This document shows positions 1 to 7,307 of a stretch of 14,726 nt of DNA, piece after piece. Each line of letters begins with the position of its first letter. Position 1 is the first letter of the stretch. The translations under genes and the position numbers were made by a program. The notes under the pieces are model-generated. The model was not told where the DNA came from, did no database searches, and saw nothing but the letters and a program-made list of their open reading frames with translations. This DNA is from an uncultured Alphaproteobacteria bacterium (lineage in GTDB: Bacteria; Pseudomonadota; Alphaproteobacteria; Rickettsiales; UBA1997), in the NCBI GenBank assembly GCA_903927415.1, contig CAIYMZ010000103.1:1-14726 (forward strand), read 5' to 3'.

Positions 1-1410
1 AAACTCCAAATGTTCGCGCACATTTTTTTTCAACTCTTCCAAATCTTTTTTCGATCCCGCTTCACATCTCGCCACTAAAACTGGCTGCGTGTTCGAAGCG
101 CGGATCAGCCACCAGCCTTGTTTCGTCGTCACTCTAATTCCGTCAATCTCGTCAAAAATTAATCCAGATTCTTTCAGATTTTTTTTCAGATCTTCGACGA
201 TTCCGAATTTTTTTTCTTCGCTGCATTCAATGCGAATTTCCGGAGTTGAGAAAGTTTGCGGCAGTGCTTTGCGCATTGCCGACAGGCTTTCCGACGACTT
301 CTCAACGATGTTGATGATGCGGATTGCGGCGTAAAGCGCGTCGTCAAAACCGAAATATTTGTCGGCGAAAAAAATGTGGCCTGACATCTCTCCGGCCAGA
401 GCTGCCTTGGTTTCCTTCATTTTGGCTTTGACGAAAGAATGTCCCGTTTTCCACATTACAGGCTTGCCGCCTGCTCTCGCGATTTCCTCGAACAAAACGT
501 TGCTGGCTTTGACGTCAGCGATGATTGTCGCGCCTTTTTTTTCGGCTAAAATTTCGCGGGCAAAGAAGATCATCAGCTGGTCGCCCCAAATGATTTCGCC
601 CTGCCCGTCAACGACGCCGATGCGGTCGCCATCGCCATCAAAAGCAATTCCTAAATCGCAGCCTTCATCCAAAACCACTTTGATTAAATCGGCGAGATTC
701 TTTGGCACTGTAGGATCGGGATGATGATTAGGAAAAGTGCCGTCAATTTCTTCGAAGAGCAAAATGTGATCCGCGGCAATGCGCTGCGAAATTTTTTTCA
801 TGATCGCGCCAGCGGCACCGTTGCCATTGTCCCAAGCGATTTTTAATTTTTTCTTCGGCGCAAATTCGTCGAGCTCGTCGAGCAGCGCGCTTTCGCTTTC
901 AGCAATGATGCAATCAGCTAAAAGTCGTTCGATGTAATCAGCTTCGACACTTTGTTCTTCAAGGCTTCCGCCACCTTCAACAAATTTTCCTTCCGCCACA
1001 ATTTTCGCCAAATTTAAAATATCGTCACCAAAAAATGGCCGCTCTTTGAGCATCATTTTGAAACCGTTGTGATCCTTCGGATTGTGCGATCCCGTGACCA
1101 TTATTCCGGCGTCGCAGTCAAGATTGTAAACCGAGAAATACAGCATCGGCGTAGGCCCAAGACCAACATCAATCACTTCCAAACCAGATTCGAGAAGTCC
1201 GGCGATGAGCTGCGCCTTCAACGCTGGCGAGCTCACGCGGCCATCGCAGGCGACAGAAATTTTTTTCTTTTTTTGCGAGATAAGAAATGCCGCGAAAGAT
1301 TTTCCGACGAAAAATGCGTCGCGATCAAAAAGTGTTTGGCCGTAAATCCCGCGAATGTCGTAGGCGCGGATGATGGAGGGGTGGAAGGTGTGTCGTAAGT
1401 TGTGAGTCAT
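1..1410 (-). CDS. manB: Phosphomannomutase/phosphoglucomutase, 3' end cut by window edge
   Basis: This alpha-D-phosphohexomutase interconverts hexose 6- and 1-phosphates through a phosphoserine enzyme, feeding GDP-mannose or UDP-glucose synthesis for surface polysaccharide. From ATG at 1408-1410 the frame stays open to base 1, giving 470 residues with no stop. Family marks appear in order: RAYDIRGIYG near the N-terminus, TGSHNP at 106-111 with the phosphoserine at Ser108, the metal-binding DGDGD at 258-262, sugar-binding GEMSGH at 340-345, and phosphate-binding RASNTQP at 437-443. All four domains are therefore present and only a short tail should lie outside. The start is 3 bases after the thiG stop, suggesting co-transcription; a weak GGGA lies upstream of the ATG. 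The first codons lie in a seven-base repeat (1388-1415). Whether it prefers mannose or glucose phosphates cannot be told from sequence, so the symbol is tentative (algC or pgm would be equally fair). Confidence 0.93.
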   Translation of the reverse strand, partial: MTHNLRHTFHPSIIRAYDIRGIYGQTLFDRDAFFVGKSFAAFLISQKKKKISVACDGRVSSPALKAQLIAGLLESGLEVIDVGLGPTPMLYFSVYNLDCDAGIMVTGSHNPKDHNGFKMMLKERPFFGDDILNLAKIVAEGKFVEGGGSLEEQSVEADYIERLLADCIIAESESALLDELDEFAPKKKLKIAWDNGNGAAGAIMKKISQRIAADHILLFEEIDGTFPNHHPDPTVPKNLADLIKVVLDEGCDLGIAFDGDGDRIGVVDGQGEIIWGDQLMIFFAREILAEKKGATIIADVKASNVLFEEIARAGGKPVMWKTGHSFVKAKMKETKAALAGEMSGHIFFADKYFGFDDALYAAIRIINIVEKSSESLSAMRKALPQTFSTPEIRIECSEEKKFGIVEDLKKNLKESGLIFDEIDGIRVTTKQGWWLIRASNTQPVLVARCEAGSKKDLEELKKNVREHLEF

Positions 1411-1415
1411 AAGTC
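1388..1415. repeat. Degenerate heptamer track over the start of the phosphohexomutase gene
   Basis: Four consecutive seven-base units read on the minus strand as variants of one word, for example GACTTAT, GACTCAC and AACTTAC. The start codon of the hexomutase gene lies inside the track, and its first residues MTHNLRHT are translated from it. It also covers the last bases of thiG. It is one of six such tracks in the window. Confidence 0.6.
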
Positions 1416-2184
1416 AGATTTTCCCAATTATTGGCGATGAAGGCGAAGCGAATTTTTTTCTTTCCATTCTGCCAGCGAGGAACGCAGCGCGTCCGGCTTC
1501 GATGGCGAGTTTCATGGCGTGGGCCATGAGGATTGGATTTTGGGCTTTGGCGATTGCGGTGTTCATCAGCACGCCGGCGCAGCCGAGTTCCATGGCGATG
1601 GCGGCGTCAGATGCGGTGCCGACTCCGGCATCGACGAGAACGGGAACTTTTGATTGTTCGACAATGAATTCGATGTTGAGGCGATTTTGGATTCCGAGGC
1701 CGGAACCGATCGGAGCCGCGAGTGGCATGATGGCACAGCAGCCGATATCTTCTAATTCCTTCGCAACAATTGGATCGTCGGAGGTGTAAACCATCACGTC
1801 AAAACCGTCTTTGATGAGGATTTCCGCGGCGCGGATGGTTTCGACAACTTTGGGGTAAAGTGTTTTTTCGTCAGCTAAAACTTCGAGCTTCACTAAATTC
1901 CATCCTCCTGCAGCCCGCGCCAAACGTAGTGTGCGGATGGCATCTTCGGCGGTAAAACAACCTGCGGTGTTTGGAAGGTAAGTGTATTTTTTGGGATCGA
2001 GAAAATCTTGCAGCATCGGCTCGCCTTTTTTCTCAATGTTGACGCGGCGCACGGCGACGGTGACGATCTCTGTACCGGAAGCTTCAATCGCGGCTGCTGT
2101 TTCTTGAAAATCTTTGTATTTGCCAGTGCCAACGAGAAGGCGGGAGGAGAACTTTTGTCCGGCTATTTCAAAAAAATCATTCAT
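1414..2184 (-). CDS. thiG: Thiazole synthase ThiG
   Basis: ThiG condenses 1-deoxy-D-xylulose 5-phosphate, dehydroglycine (or glycine imine) and ThiS-thiocarboxylate sulfur into the thiazole of thiamin. The 256-residue product has normal length. Visible marks are LLVGTGKY at 16-23, VTVAVRRVNI at 41-50, LPNTAGC at 70-76, the Schiff-base lysine in VKLEVL (Lys99), VMVYTSDDP at 130-138, the phosphate-binding APIGSGLGI at 157-165, VLVDAGVGTASDAA at 182-195 and GVLMNTAIAKA at 204-214. It lies 3 bases upstream of the hexomutase gene and 128 bases downstream of cdsA, with a palindromic element filling that gap. No thiS, thiO/thiH, thiE or thiF is adjacent, so the sulfur-carrier partner must be encoded elsewhere. 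No TPP riboswitch was recognised upstream; the gene may depend on read-through from the cdsA side or on a promoter hidden in the repeat. Confidence 0.96.
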   Translation of the reverse strand: MNDFFEIAGQKFSSRLLVGTGKYKDFQETAAAIEASGTEIVTVAVRRVNIEKKGEPMLQDFLDPKKYTYLPNTAGCFTAEDAIRTLRLARAAGGWNLVKLEVLADEKTLYPKVVETIRAAEILIKDGFDVMVYTSDDPIVAKELEDIGCCAIMPLAAPIGSGLGIQNRLNIEFIVEQSKVPVLVDAGVGTASDAAIAMELGCAGVLMNTAIAKAQNPILMAHAMKLAIEAGRAAFLAGRMERKKFASPSSPIIGKI

Positions 2185-2204
2185 AAAAAATCTTTAGACT
2201 CTTC

Positions 2205-2295
2205 GCTGGACGTAAGTTTGTAACCCCGTTCAACCGCTCATGTAAAACTTAACTTTGAAGTGAACATGAGGACGGGGTTACAAACCCCGTCCCGC
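2205..2295. repeat. Palindromic element copy A (DGVCNPV family), intergenic
   Basis: About 91 bases between cdsA and thiG. The right hairpin is intact (GGACGGGGTT, three-base loop, AACCCCGTCC); the left hairpin has decayed (GGACGTAAGTT against AACCCCGTT). Between them the stem CTCATGT/ACATGAG (7 bp) flanks the family core TTAACTTTGA. This is the only one of four copies outside a reading frame, and the only one with an arm visibly broken. On the minus strand it would lie in the thiG leader, ending 20 bases before the start codon. Confidence 0.88.
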
Positions 2296-2312
2296 ATCAG
2301 TGCAAAAATTAA

Positions 2313-3077
2313 TCACATCCCAAACTTACTCGGAAAAACCGTAATCAAAACCAAAACCACCGGCGCCACCAGCATCATTCCATCAAGCCGATCAAGCACT
2401 CCGCCATGACCGGGAATGATGTTGCCAGAATCTTTCACGCCGAAAATTCTTTTGAATTTTGATTCAAGCAAATCGCTTGCTTGCTCAACCACCGACAAAA
2501 AAACGCTGATAAAAATAAAAAATAAAACTCCGCCGCTGAACATGAATGAGCTCATGAAGCCAATCAGGGCGCTGGCTAAAATGCCGCCGGCAAGGCCTGA
2601 CCAAGTTTTGTTGGGAGAAATTGTTGGCGCGAGTTTTGGTCCGCCTAAAGTTTTTCCGGCGAAAAATGCAAAAATGTCGGTCGACCAAATAATGGCGAAC
2701 ATCCAAAATAAAATGTCGGCGTCGTAGAGACGGATTTTGATCACGGAGTAAATGGGGATGAGGATGTAGAAGAGTCCGATGAGACGCCATTTTTTTTGAT
2801 CAGGCGCGGCTTTGATGATGTCGAGCCATTCTGCAGTCATTAAAATCGCAATCGCAATGCTTAAAAAAAGAAAAACACTTTTGGAATAAAAAATTGCGTA
2901 AAGTGCGATTGGGATCAGGATTAGCGCGGTTACAACGCGTTGTTTAGTATTTTCTTTCGGATCAAGAAAATGAACGTGAGAAATTATTTTTCCGAAAATT
3001 TTTTCGGCGAAATCGGAAATATTTTTTCCACCATGGATACAAATGTGGATAATTTTTGTGAGTTTATCTTTTGCCAT
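2313..3077 (-). CDS. cdsA: Phosphatidate cytidylyltransferase CdsA
   Basis: CdsA makes CDP-diacylglycerol from CTP and phosphatidate, the branch point of bacterial phospholipid synthesis, in the inner membrane. The protein is 254 residues from the chosen start, with several hydrophobic helices from about residue 48 and the full family signature at 206-232: S-KFKR, KDSGNIIPGHGG and LDRLD, holding the metal- and CTP-binding acidic residues. A start at 3104 is possible, but it has no ribosome site and deepens the overlap with uppS. The ATG at 3077 has GGGAG seven bases upstream and overlaps uppS by only 14 bases. The order uppS-cdsA is the usual one, but the normal followers dxr and rseP are absent here. 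A 40-residue polar N-terminal stretch precedes the first helix. Confidence 0.94.
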   Translation of the reverse strand: MAKDKLTKIIHICIHGGKNISDFAEKIFGKIISHVHFLDPKENTKQRVVTALILIPIALYAIFYSKSVFLFLSIAIAILMTAEWLDIIKAAPDQKKWRLIGLFYILIPIYSVIKIRLYDADILFWMFAIIWSTDIFAFFAGKTLGGPKLAPTISPNKTWSGLAGGILASALIGFMSSFMFSGGVLFFIFISVFLSVVEQASDLLESKFKRIFGVKDSGNIIPGHGGVLDRLDGMMLVAPVVLVLITVFPSKFGM

Positions 3078-3804
3078 ATTTTCGCTCCCGTTTGTTGAAA
3101 TCATTGATGGCCAGCAGCAAATCTTTTTTGCTGAAATCCGGCCAGTAAGTTTTGGTGAAGTAAAATTCAGTGTAAGCAGCTTGCCAGAGCAGGAAATTAC
3201 TGATGCGATAATCTCCCGCGGTTCTGATTAATAAATCGGGATCAGGAATTTCTGGTTGGTACAAATTTTCGGCGAAAACTTTTTCACTGATTGCATCGAC
3301 GCTAATTTTGCCATCACTGACCGCAAGTGCGATTTTTTTTGCAGCATCAATAATTTCCTGACGCGAGCCGTAACTGAAAGCAACATTTAAAGTGAGCGCG
3401 CGATTATTTTTTGTTTCAGCTTCGATGCTGCTGATCTTTGATTTTGTTGAGTTAGCGAGTTTTTCTAAATTTCCTGAAATTAAAATTTTTACATCTTTTT
3501 CAGCTAAAATTTTAGTTTCTTTTTCGAGATATTCGTCGAGCAGCTTCATTAAATAATTTACTTCATCAGCAGGACGATCCCAATTTTCGGAAGAAAAAGC
3601 GTAAACAGTGAGAAATTTTATGCCGAGCTCGATGCAACTTTCGGCAATTTTTTGTAAATTTTCGGCACCAGTTTTGTGACCGATTTTTAGTGGCAGATTT
3701 TTTGACTTCGCCCAACGCGCATTGCCATCCATGATGATGGCGATGTGCTGTGGAATGTTGGTTTTGTTGGACGCTTCGTTGTTTTTCTTTTTGCCAAAAA
3801 ACAT
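3064..3804 (-). CDS. uppS: Undecaprenyl diphosphate synthase (isoprenyl transferase)
   Basis: A cis-prenyltransferase that extends farnesyl diphosphate with isopentenyl diphosphate to the C55 carrier used for peptidoglycan and polysaccharide export. The 246-residue protein shows HIAIIMDGNARWA at 20-32 with the catalytic Asp26, the substrate-binding AFSSENWDRP at 69-78, and the C-terminal RTAGDYRISNFLLWQAAYTE at 194-213. Its ATG shares one base with the frr stop (TAATG arrangement), so translational coupling is likely, and its 3' end overlaps cdsA. The order frr-uppS-cdsA is conserved widely in bacteria. No anomalies are seen in the sequence. Confidence 0.97.
   Translation of the reverse strand: MFFGKKKNNEASNKTNIPQHIAIIMDGNARWAKSKNLPLKIGHKTGAENLQKIAESCIELGIKFLTVYAFSSENWDRPADEVNYLMKLLDEYLEKETKILAEKDVKILISGNLEKLANSTKSKISSIEAETKNNRALTLNVAFSYGSRQEIIDAAKKIALAVSDGKISVDAISEKVFAENLYQPEIPDPDLLIRTAGDYRISNFLLWQAAYTEFYFTKTYWPDFSKKDLLLAINDFNKRERKYGKR
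3085..3089 (-). promoter_or_regulatory. Ribosome binding site that sets the cdsA start
   Basis: On the minus strand GGGAG lies seven bases before the ATG at 3077, inside the end of uppS. It is among the clearest Shine-Dalgarno matches in the window and favours this start over the ATG at 3104, which has none. Confidence 0.6.
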
Positions 3805-4355
3805 TAAACCTTCATCAAATCTTTTTCCTTCACCGCAATCACGTCGTCGACTTTTTTAACAAATTCGTCGGTGATTTTTTGGACGATGTCGGTGAAAGAG
3901 TGAGCTTGATCTTTGCCGACTTCTTTTTCGTTTTTCTTGAATTCGTCGAGCACGTCGCGGCGAATATTGCGCAACGCGATTTTTTTATCTTCGCCATATT
4001 TTTTGGCGAGCTTGACCATGTCGCGGCGGCGCTCTTCACTGAGTTTTGGAATCATGATGCGAACCAGCATGCCATCAACCATCGGATTGAAACCGAGATT
4101 GGAATTGATGATCGCCTTTTCCACTGCCTTCACATTATCACGATCCCAAACTTGAATCGAAAGCGTTGTCGCCTCAGGAACGGAGACGCTCGCCACTTGT
4201 GCAATCGGCATGAAACTGCCGTAAACTTCAACCTTGATGGTGTCGAGCAAAGTTGGACTGGCGCGCCCAGTTGAAATCGAATCCATGTCGCGCTTCAGCG
4301 AATTCATGGTTTCTTCCATTTTGTGGCGTGTTTTGTCGGCGAGTTGGTTAATCAT
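3804..4355 (-). CDS. frr: Ribosome recycling factor
   Basis: RRF, together with EF-G, splits the post-termination ribosome complex. At 183 residues it is close to the usual 185. Recognisable stretches include KTRHKMEETMNSLKRD, ISTGRASPTLLD and VEVYGSFMPIAQVASVSVPE in the N-terminal half, IPKLSEERRRDMVKLAKKYG in the middle, and a long helical C-terminal half, matching the two-domain tRNA-like fold. It starts 4 bases after the pyrH stop and its stop overlaps the uppS start by one base, so the three are almost certainly one transcript. Confidence 0.98.
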   Translation of the reverse strand: MINQLADKTRHKMEETMNSLKRDMDSISTGRASPTLLDTIKVEVYGSFMPIAQVASVSVPEATTLSIQVWDRDNVKAVEKAIINSNLGFNPMVDGMLVRIMIPKLSEERRRDMVKLAKKYGEDKKIALRNIRRDVLDEFKKNEKEVGKDQAHSFTDIVQKITDEFVKKVDDVIAVKEKDLMKV

Positions 4356-4359
4356 AAAT

Positions 4360-5076
4360 TTAGTTAATAATTGTGAATTTCCCCTTCCCTTGCACCACTT
4401 CCTGTAACGCGTTTTCCTCTTTGATGCAGAAAACTACGATTGGAAGTTTGTTACTTTTGGCCAGAGTAATCGCGGTTTGATCCATCACTTTTAAATCTTG
4501 TTTGAGCACATCGATATACCTCACTCTGTCGTAGCGGATGGCGTTTTTGTCGAGTTTTGGATCTGCTGAATAAACGCCGTCAACTTGCGTGCCTTTTAAA
4601 ATGCCATCACAGCCCATCTCAACGGCACGAAGGACAGCCGCGGTGTCGGTGGTGAAAAATGGATTTCCTGTTCCCGCTGTAAAAATAATCACCCTACCCT
4701 TTTCCATGTGGCGCGCGGCGCGACGCTTGATGTAGGGTTCACAAACGGTGTTGATTGGGATTGCGGAAAGCATGCGATTATCGATGCCTTTTTTGTCGAG
4801 TGCGCTTTGCAGAGCGAGACCATTAATGCAGGTGGCGAGCATGCCCATGTAGTCTGCGGTAACTCTTTCAATTCCTTCTGCCGCTTGCGACACACCACGA
4901 AAAATATTGCCACCACCAACAACGACGCAAATTTCGCAACCAAGTTTGTGCGCAGAAATTATTTGCTCACAAATTTTTTGAATTGCTTGCGGATCATGAC
5001 CGAAAGCGCGATCGCCCATCATTGCTTCACCAGAGACTTTAAAGAGGATGCGTTTGAATTTGAGGTCGGATTTCAT
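4360..5076 (-). CDS. pyrH: Uridylate kinase (UMP kinase)
   Basis: Bacterial UMP kinase converts UMP to UDP and is a hexameric amino-acid-kinase-family enzyme, usually GTP-activated and UTP-inhibited. The 238-residue protein has the phosphate-binding KVSGEAMMG at 13-21, VVVGGGNIFRG at 51-61, the region around GMLATCINGLALQ, and FTAGTGNPFFTTDTAA in the nucleotide-binding half, followed by KGTQVDGVYSADP. It sits between tsf and frr as in most Proteobacteria. A 91-base gap separates it from tsf, most of which is a heptamer repeat array (5098-5153); that array therefore lies in the pyrH leader, with its near end about 20 bases before the start codon. Confidence 0.98.
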   Translation of the reverse strand: MKSDLKFKRILFKVSGEAMMGDRAFGHDPQAIQKICEQIISAHKLGCEICVVVGGGNIFRGVSQAAEGIERVTADYMGMLATCINGLALQSALDKKGIDNRMLSAIPINTVCEPYIKRRAARHMEKGRVIIFTAGTGNPFFTTDTAAVLRAVEMGCDGILKGTQVDGVYSADPKLDKNAIRYDRVRYIDVLKQDLKVMDQTAITLAKSNKLPIVVFCIKEENALQEVVQGKGKFTIIN

Positions 5077-5097
5077 GAAAATAAAATAAGGCGAAAT

Positions 5098-5153
5098 TAG
5101 GCGATAGGCGGTAGGCAGTAGGCCACACTAAACGCCTATCACCTTACGCCTAA
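5098..5153. repeat. Inverted heptamer array in the tsf-pyrH gap
   Basis: Eight consecutive seven-base units. The first four are TAGGC-type (TAGGCGA, TAGGCGG, then two variants). The last four are in the opposite sense (CACTAAA, CGCCTAT, then two variants). The two halves can pair imperfectly into a hairpin. It fills most of the gap and lies in the pyrH mRNA leader on the minus strand. The strict period of seven with variable letters is shared with five other tracks here. Confidence 0.7.
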
Positions 5154-5167
5154 CGAGCGCAGCGAGT

Positions 5168-6058
5168 TTAACGCGTCATTGATGCCACTTCTGCAGCGAA
5201 GTCATTTTCTTTTTTTTCTACGCCTTCGCCGAGAATGAAAAGTTTGAAACCGGAAATTTTTGTTTCGCCATTTTCTTTGCTGAAATTGGCGAGCAAATCT
5301 TTGATTTTGATTTTGTCATCCATCACAAAAAGTTGCTCCAAAAGAACCACTTCTTCGTAATATTTTCTGATGCGACCTTCGATCATTTTATCGATGATGC
5401 TTTCAGGCTTGCCCGATGCGCGAGCTTGATCTTTCAATACTTCGGTCTCGCGAAAAAGTTTTGTCGGATCGACTGCTGCAACTGAAAGCGCTTCCGGTTT
5501 TGCCGCAGCGATGTGCATCGCAATTTGTCTGCCTAGTTCTTCTAATTTTTCTTTTGCCGCTGCTGATTCGAGTGCAACAAGCACGGCGATTTTTCCCATA
5601 TTTTGCGCAATCGCATTGTGGATGTAGCTAACGATCAAACCGCTTGCAACCGTGAGGCTAGCGAGTCGGCGGATGTTGATATTTTCACCAATCACGCCGA
5701 TTTGAGTTTTAACTTCTTCGTCTTTTGCCGCTTGTAATTTTGCAATGTCGTCGCCGTAAGCGATTGATTCTTGCGCAACTTGCGTCACGAAATCTTGGAA
5801 TTTTTGGTTACGAGCAACGAAGTCAGTTTCAGAATTTACTTCAACAACTGCCGCTTTGTTACCAGCGATGAAAACAGCAACCGCGCCTTCGGAGGTCACG
5901 CGTCCAGTTTTTTTCGCAGCAGAAGCGAGACCTTTTTTGCGCAACCAATCAACTGATTTTTCAAAATCATCGCCATTTTCTGCAAGCGCTTTGTTACAGT
6001 CTGAAATGCCACAACCAGTGATTTCGCGGAGTTTTTTAATGAGAGAGAGATCGGCCAT
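5168..6058 (-). CDS. tsf: Translation elongation factor Ts
   Basis: EF-Ts is the guanine nucleotide exchange factor that regenerates EF-Tu-GTP. The protein is 296 residues. The N-terminal helical domain opens with SLIKKLREITGCGISDCNKAL, the EF-Tu contact TDFVARN is at 78-84, and two core subdomains follow, including the VASGLIVSYIHN and MHIAAAKPEAL stretches. The start is the ATG at 6056-6058. Directly before it, with a 2-base gap, is a four-unit heptamer track, and before that a near-perfect 28-bp hairpin, so the whole rpsB-tsf spacer is repeat-derived. Both genes are needed in quantity and are normally co-transcribed; the hairpin could adjust their ratio. Confidence 0.98.
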   Translation of the reverse strand: MADLSLIKKLREITGCGISDCNKALAENGDDFEKSVDWLRKKGLASAAKKTGRVTSEGAVAVFIAGNKAAVVEVNSETDFVARNQKFQDFVTQVAQESIAYGDDIAKLQAAKDEEVKTQIGVIGENINIRRLASLTVASGLIVSYIHNAIAQNMGKIAVLVALESAAAKEKLEELGRQIAMHIAAAKPEALSVAAVDPTKLFRETEVLKDQARASGKPESIIDKMIEGRIRKYYEEVVLLEQLFVMDDKIKIKDLLANFSKENGETKISGFKLFILGEGVEKKENDFAAEVASMTR

Positions 6059-6060
6059 AA

Positions 6061-6088
6061 AATTGGGAATTAGGAATTAAGGATTAGA
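6061..6088. repeat. Degenerate heptamer track just before tsf
   Basis: Four units of seven bases on the plus strand, AATTGGG, AATTAGG and two further variants, end 2 bases from the tsf start codon. On the mRNA they take the place of a normal ribosome binding site; no good Shine-Dalgarno sequence is visible within them. Confidence 0.6.
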
Positions 6089-6089
6089 G

Positions 6090-6158
6090 CTGGACCCCAC
6101 AACAAGTGCGGGGTGACAGGACATAAATGCGTCACCCCGCACTTGTTGCGGGGTCCAG
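6090..6158. repeat. CTGGACCCC palindromic element, copy 1 (rpsB-tsf spacer)
   Basis: Two 28-base arms (6090-6117 and 6131-6158) are inverted repeats with a single mismatch and a 13-base loop. The outer ends read CTGGACCCC and GGGGTCCAG. It begins 10 bases after the rpsB stop on the minus strand. A hairpin of this strength could pause RNA polymerase, protect the rpsB 3' end or act as a processing site. No T-run follows in the tsf direction, so a full intrinsic terminator is unlikely. A second copy is at 7631-7700. Elements with these arms are common dispersed repeats in alphaproteobacteria. Confidence 0.9.
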
Positions 6159-6168
6159 TAATTTTATT

Positions 6169-7140
6169 TTACTTCTTCACTGCCGGTTTTTTTACCGCCG
6201 ATTTTTTCGTCACAACTTTCACTTCTGATTTTACTTCTGATTTTTTTGCCGCAGGTTTTTTGTGCTCTGCAGGTTTAGCTGTGCTAGCTGATTTTTCTTC
6301 CACCACAACTTCTACTTTTTTTACAACTTCTTTTTTTACATGATGTTCTGCCGCCGGTTTCGCAGCTGAGCTTTTCAATTCACGAATATTTGTTGGCAAC
6401 TCTTCACCTTCAAATTTGCTGATATCAACACCAGCAATCGCCATATTTTCTTTGATGCCAGCAATTGCTGCATCAGCGATTAAGCGACAATAAAGTTTGA
6501 TTGATTTTGCTGAATCATCATTTCCAGGAATTGGGTAGATAATGCCGTCAGGATTGCAGTTAGAGTCAAGAATTGCCATGATCGGAACGCCGAGTTTCTT
6601 GGCTTCAGCGATGGCCAAAGATTCTTTGTAAGTGTCAATAACGAAAACCAAATCTGGATATCCACCCATATTTTTGATGCCACCCAAAGCTTGTTCTAGC
6701 TTTAATCTCTGTCTTTCGAGCACCAATTTTTCTTTTTTATTATATCCAACTTCACTGTCTGAGAGCTGTTCTTCAATTTTTTTCAAAGTTTTGATCGATT
6801 GCGAAACGGTTTTCCAGTTGGTCAACATGCCGCCGAGCCAACGGAAATTTACGTAATATTGACCGCATCTTTTTGCTGCTTCGGCGATTGGCTCGATTGC
6901 CTGTTTCTTGGTCGCAACAAATAAAATTCGTCCGTTATTTTTAGTGATTTCTTTGACGGTTTTTAAGCAATTGTGAAGAAGATTCGCGGTTTTGTTGAGA
7001 TCAATAATGCTGATGCCGTTGCGATTTGTGTGGATGTATTTCGTCATTTTCGGATTGCGACGCATGGTCTTGTGACCGAAGTGAACACCGGCTTCGAGGA
7101 GCTGACGGATGGTGAATTGCGGAAGTTCTGTTTTAGACAT
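6169..7140 (-). CDS. rpsB: 30S ribosomal protein S2 with Lys/Ala/Val-rich tail
   Basis: S2 binds the 30S head-body junction and is needed for S1 docking. Family marks include LLEAGVHFGHKTMRRNPKM at 14-32, ATKKQAIEPIAEAAKRCG at 76-93, WLGGMLTNWKT at 101-111, and IMAILDSNCNPDGIIYPIPGNDD, the typical DTN-like C-terminal site, at 187-209. The core ends near residue 256. Residues 257-323 are a low-complexity tail rich in Lys, Ala, Val and Glu, making the protein some 80 residues longer than the E. coli form. Tails of this sort occur in some alphaproteobacterial S2 proteins, but its length here is notable. It heads the rpsB-tsf-pyrH-frr-uppS-cdsA string. Confidence 0.97.
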   Translation of the reverse strand: MSKTELPQFTIRQLLEAGVHFGHKTMRRNPKMTKYIHTNRNGISIIDLNKTANLLHNCLKTVKEITKNNGRILFVATKKQAIEPIAEAAKRCGQYYVNFRWLGGMLTNWKTVSQSIKTLKKIEEQLSDSEVGYNKKEKLVLERQRLKLEQALGGIKNMGGYPDLVFVIDTYKESLAIAEAKKLGVPIMAILDSNCNPDGIIYPIPGNDDSAKSIKLYCRLIADAAIAGIKENMAIAGVDISKFEGEELPTNIRELKSSAAKPAAEHHVKKEVVKKVEVVVEEKSASTAKPAEHKKPAAKKSEVKSEVKVVTKKSAVKKPAVKK

Positions 7141-7307
7141 AAATTTGAATTTATTTGGTTAGTTATCAAATAACAGCGAACACGCTCCGAGTCTTGTTTG
7201 ACAAGATCAGATGATGCACCAAAGTTGCTATTATTTGTGGGATAAAAAGTGAAATTTGTTTGAGGACTCAAACAGGGTCGCGCTTTCTAGGAATCGAGAA
7301 AAAAAAT
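7141..7307. other. Leader and presumed promoter region of rpsB
   Basis: This 167-base non-coding stretch lies between the small membrane-protein gene and rpsB, both on the minus strand. It holds two short hairpins, GTTTGA-GTCC-TCAAAC (7258-7273) and TCTTGT with a short loop (about 7191-7206). No convincing -35/-10 pair and no known S2 leader motif was recognised. It should carry the ribosomal operon promoter, because the upstream gene is minor and unrelated. Confidence 0.35.

Noticed and set aside
1069..1398. Plus-strand open frame of 109 residues
   Set aside because: Antisense to the conserved N-terminal half of the phosphohexomutase, with no recognisable domain.
2205..2312. TPP riboswitch upstream of thiG
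   Set aside because: The gap is occupied by a palindromic element; no CUGAGA or other conserved thi-box stretch was seen.
3078..3104. Longer cdsA starting at 3104
   Set aside because: No ribosome binding site, and a 41-base overlap with uppS; GGGAG seven bases before 3077 decides for the shorter form.
3750..4274. 174-residue plus-strand open frame opposite frr
   Set aside because: It is antisense to a conserved ribosome recycling factor, with Phe/His-rich composition typical of reverse-complement shadows.
5098..5153. CRISPR-like array
   Set aside because: The units are seven bases, degenerate and contiguous, without spacers; the pattern is a tandem repeat and not a CRISPR.
6090..6158. Intrinsic terminator after rpsB
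   Set aside because: The stem is strong, but no T-run follows in the minus direction, and tsf directly downstream has no visible promoter of its own.
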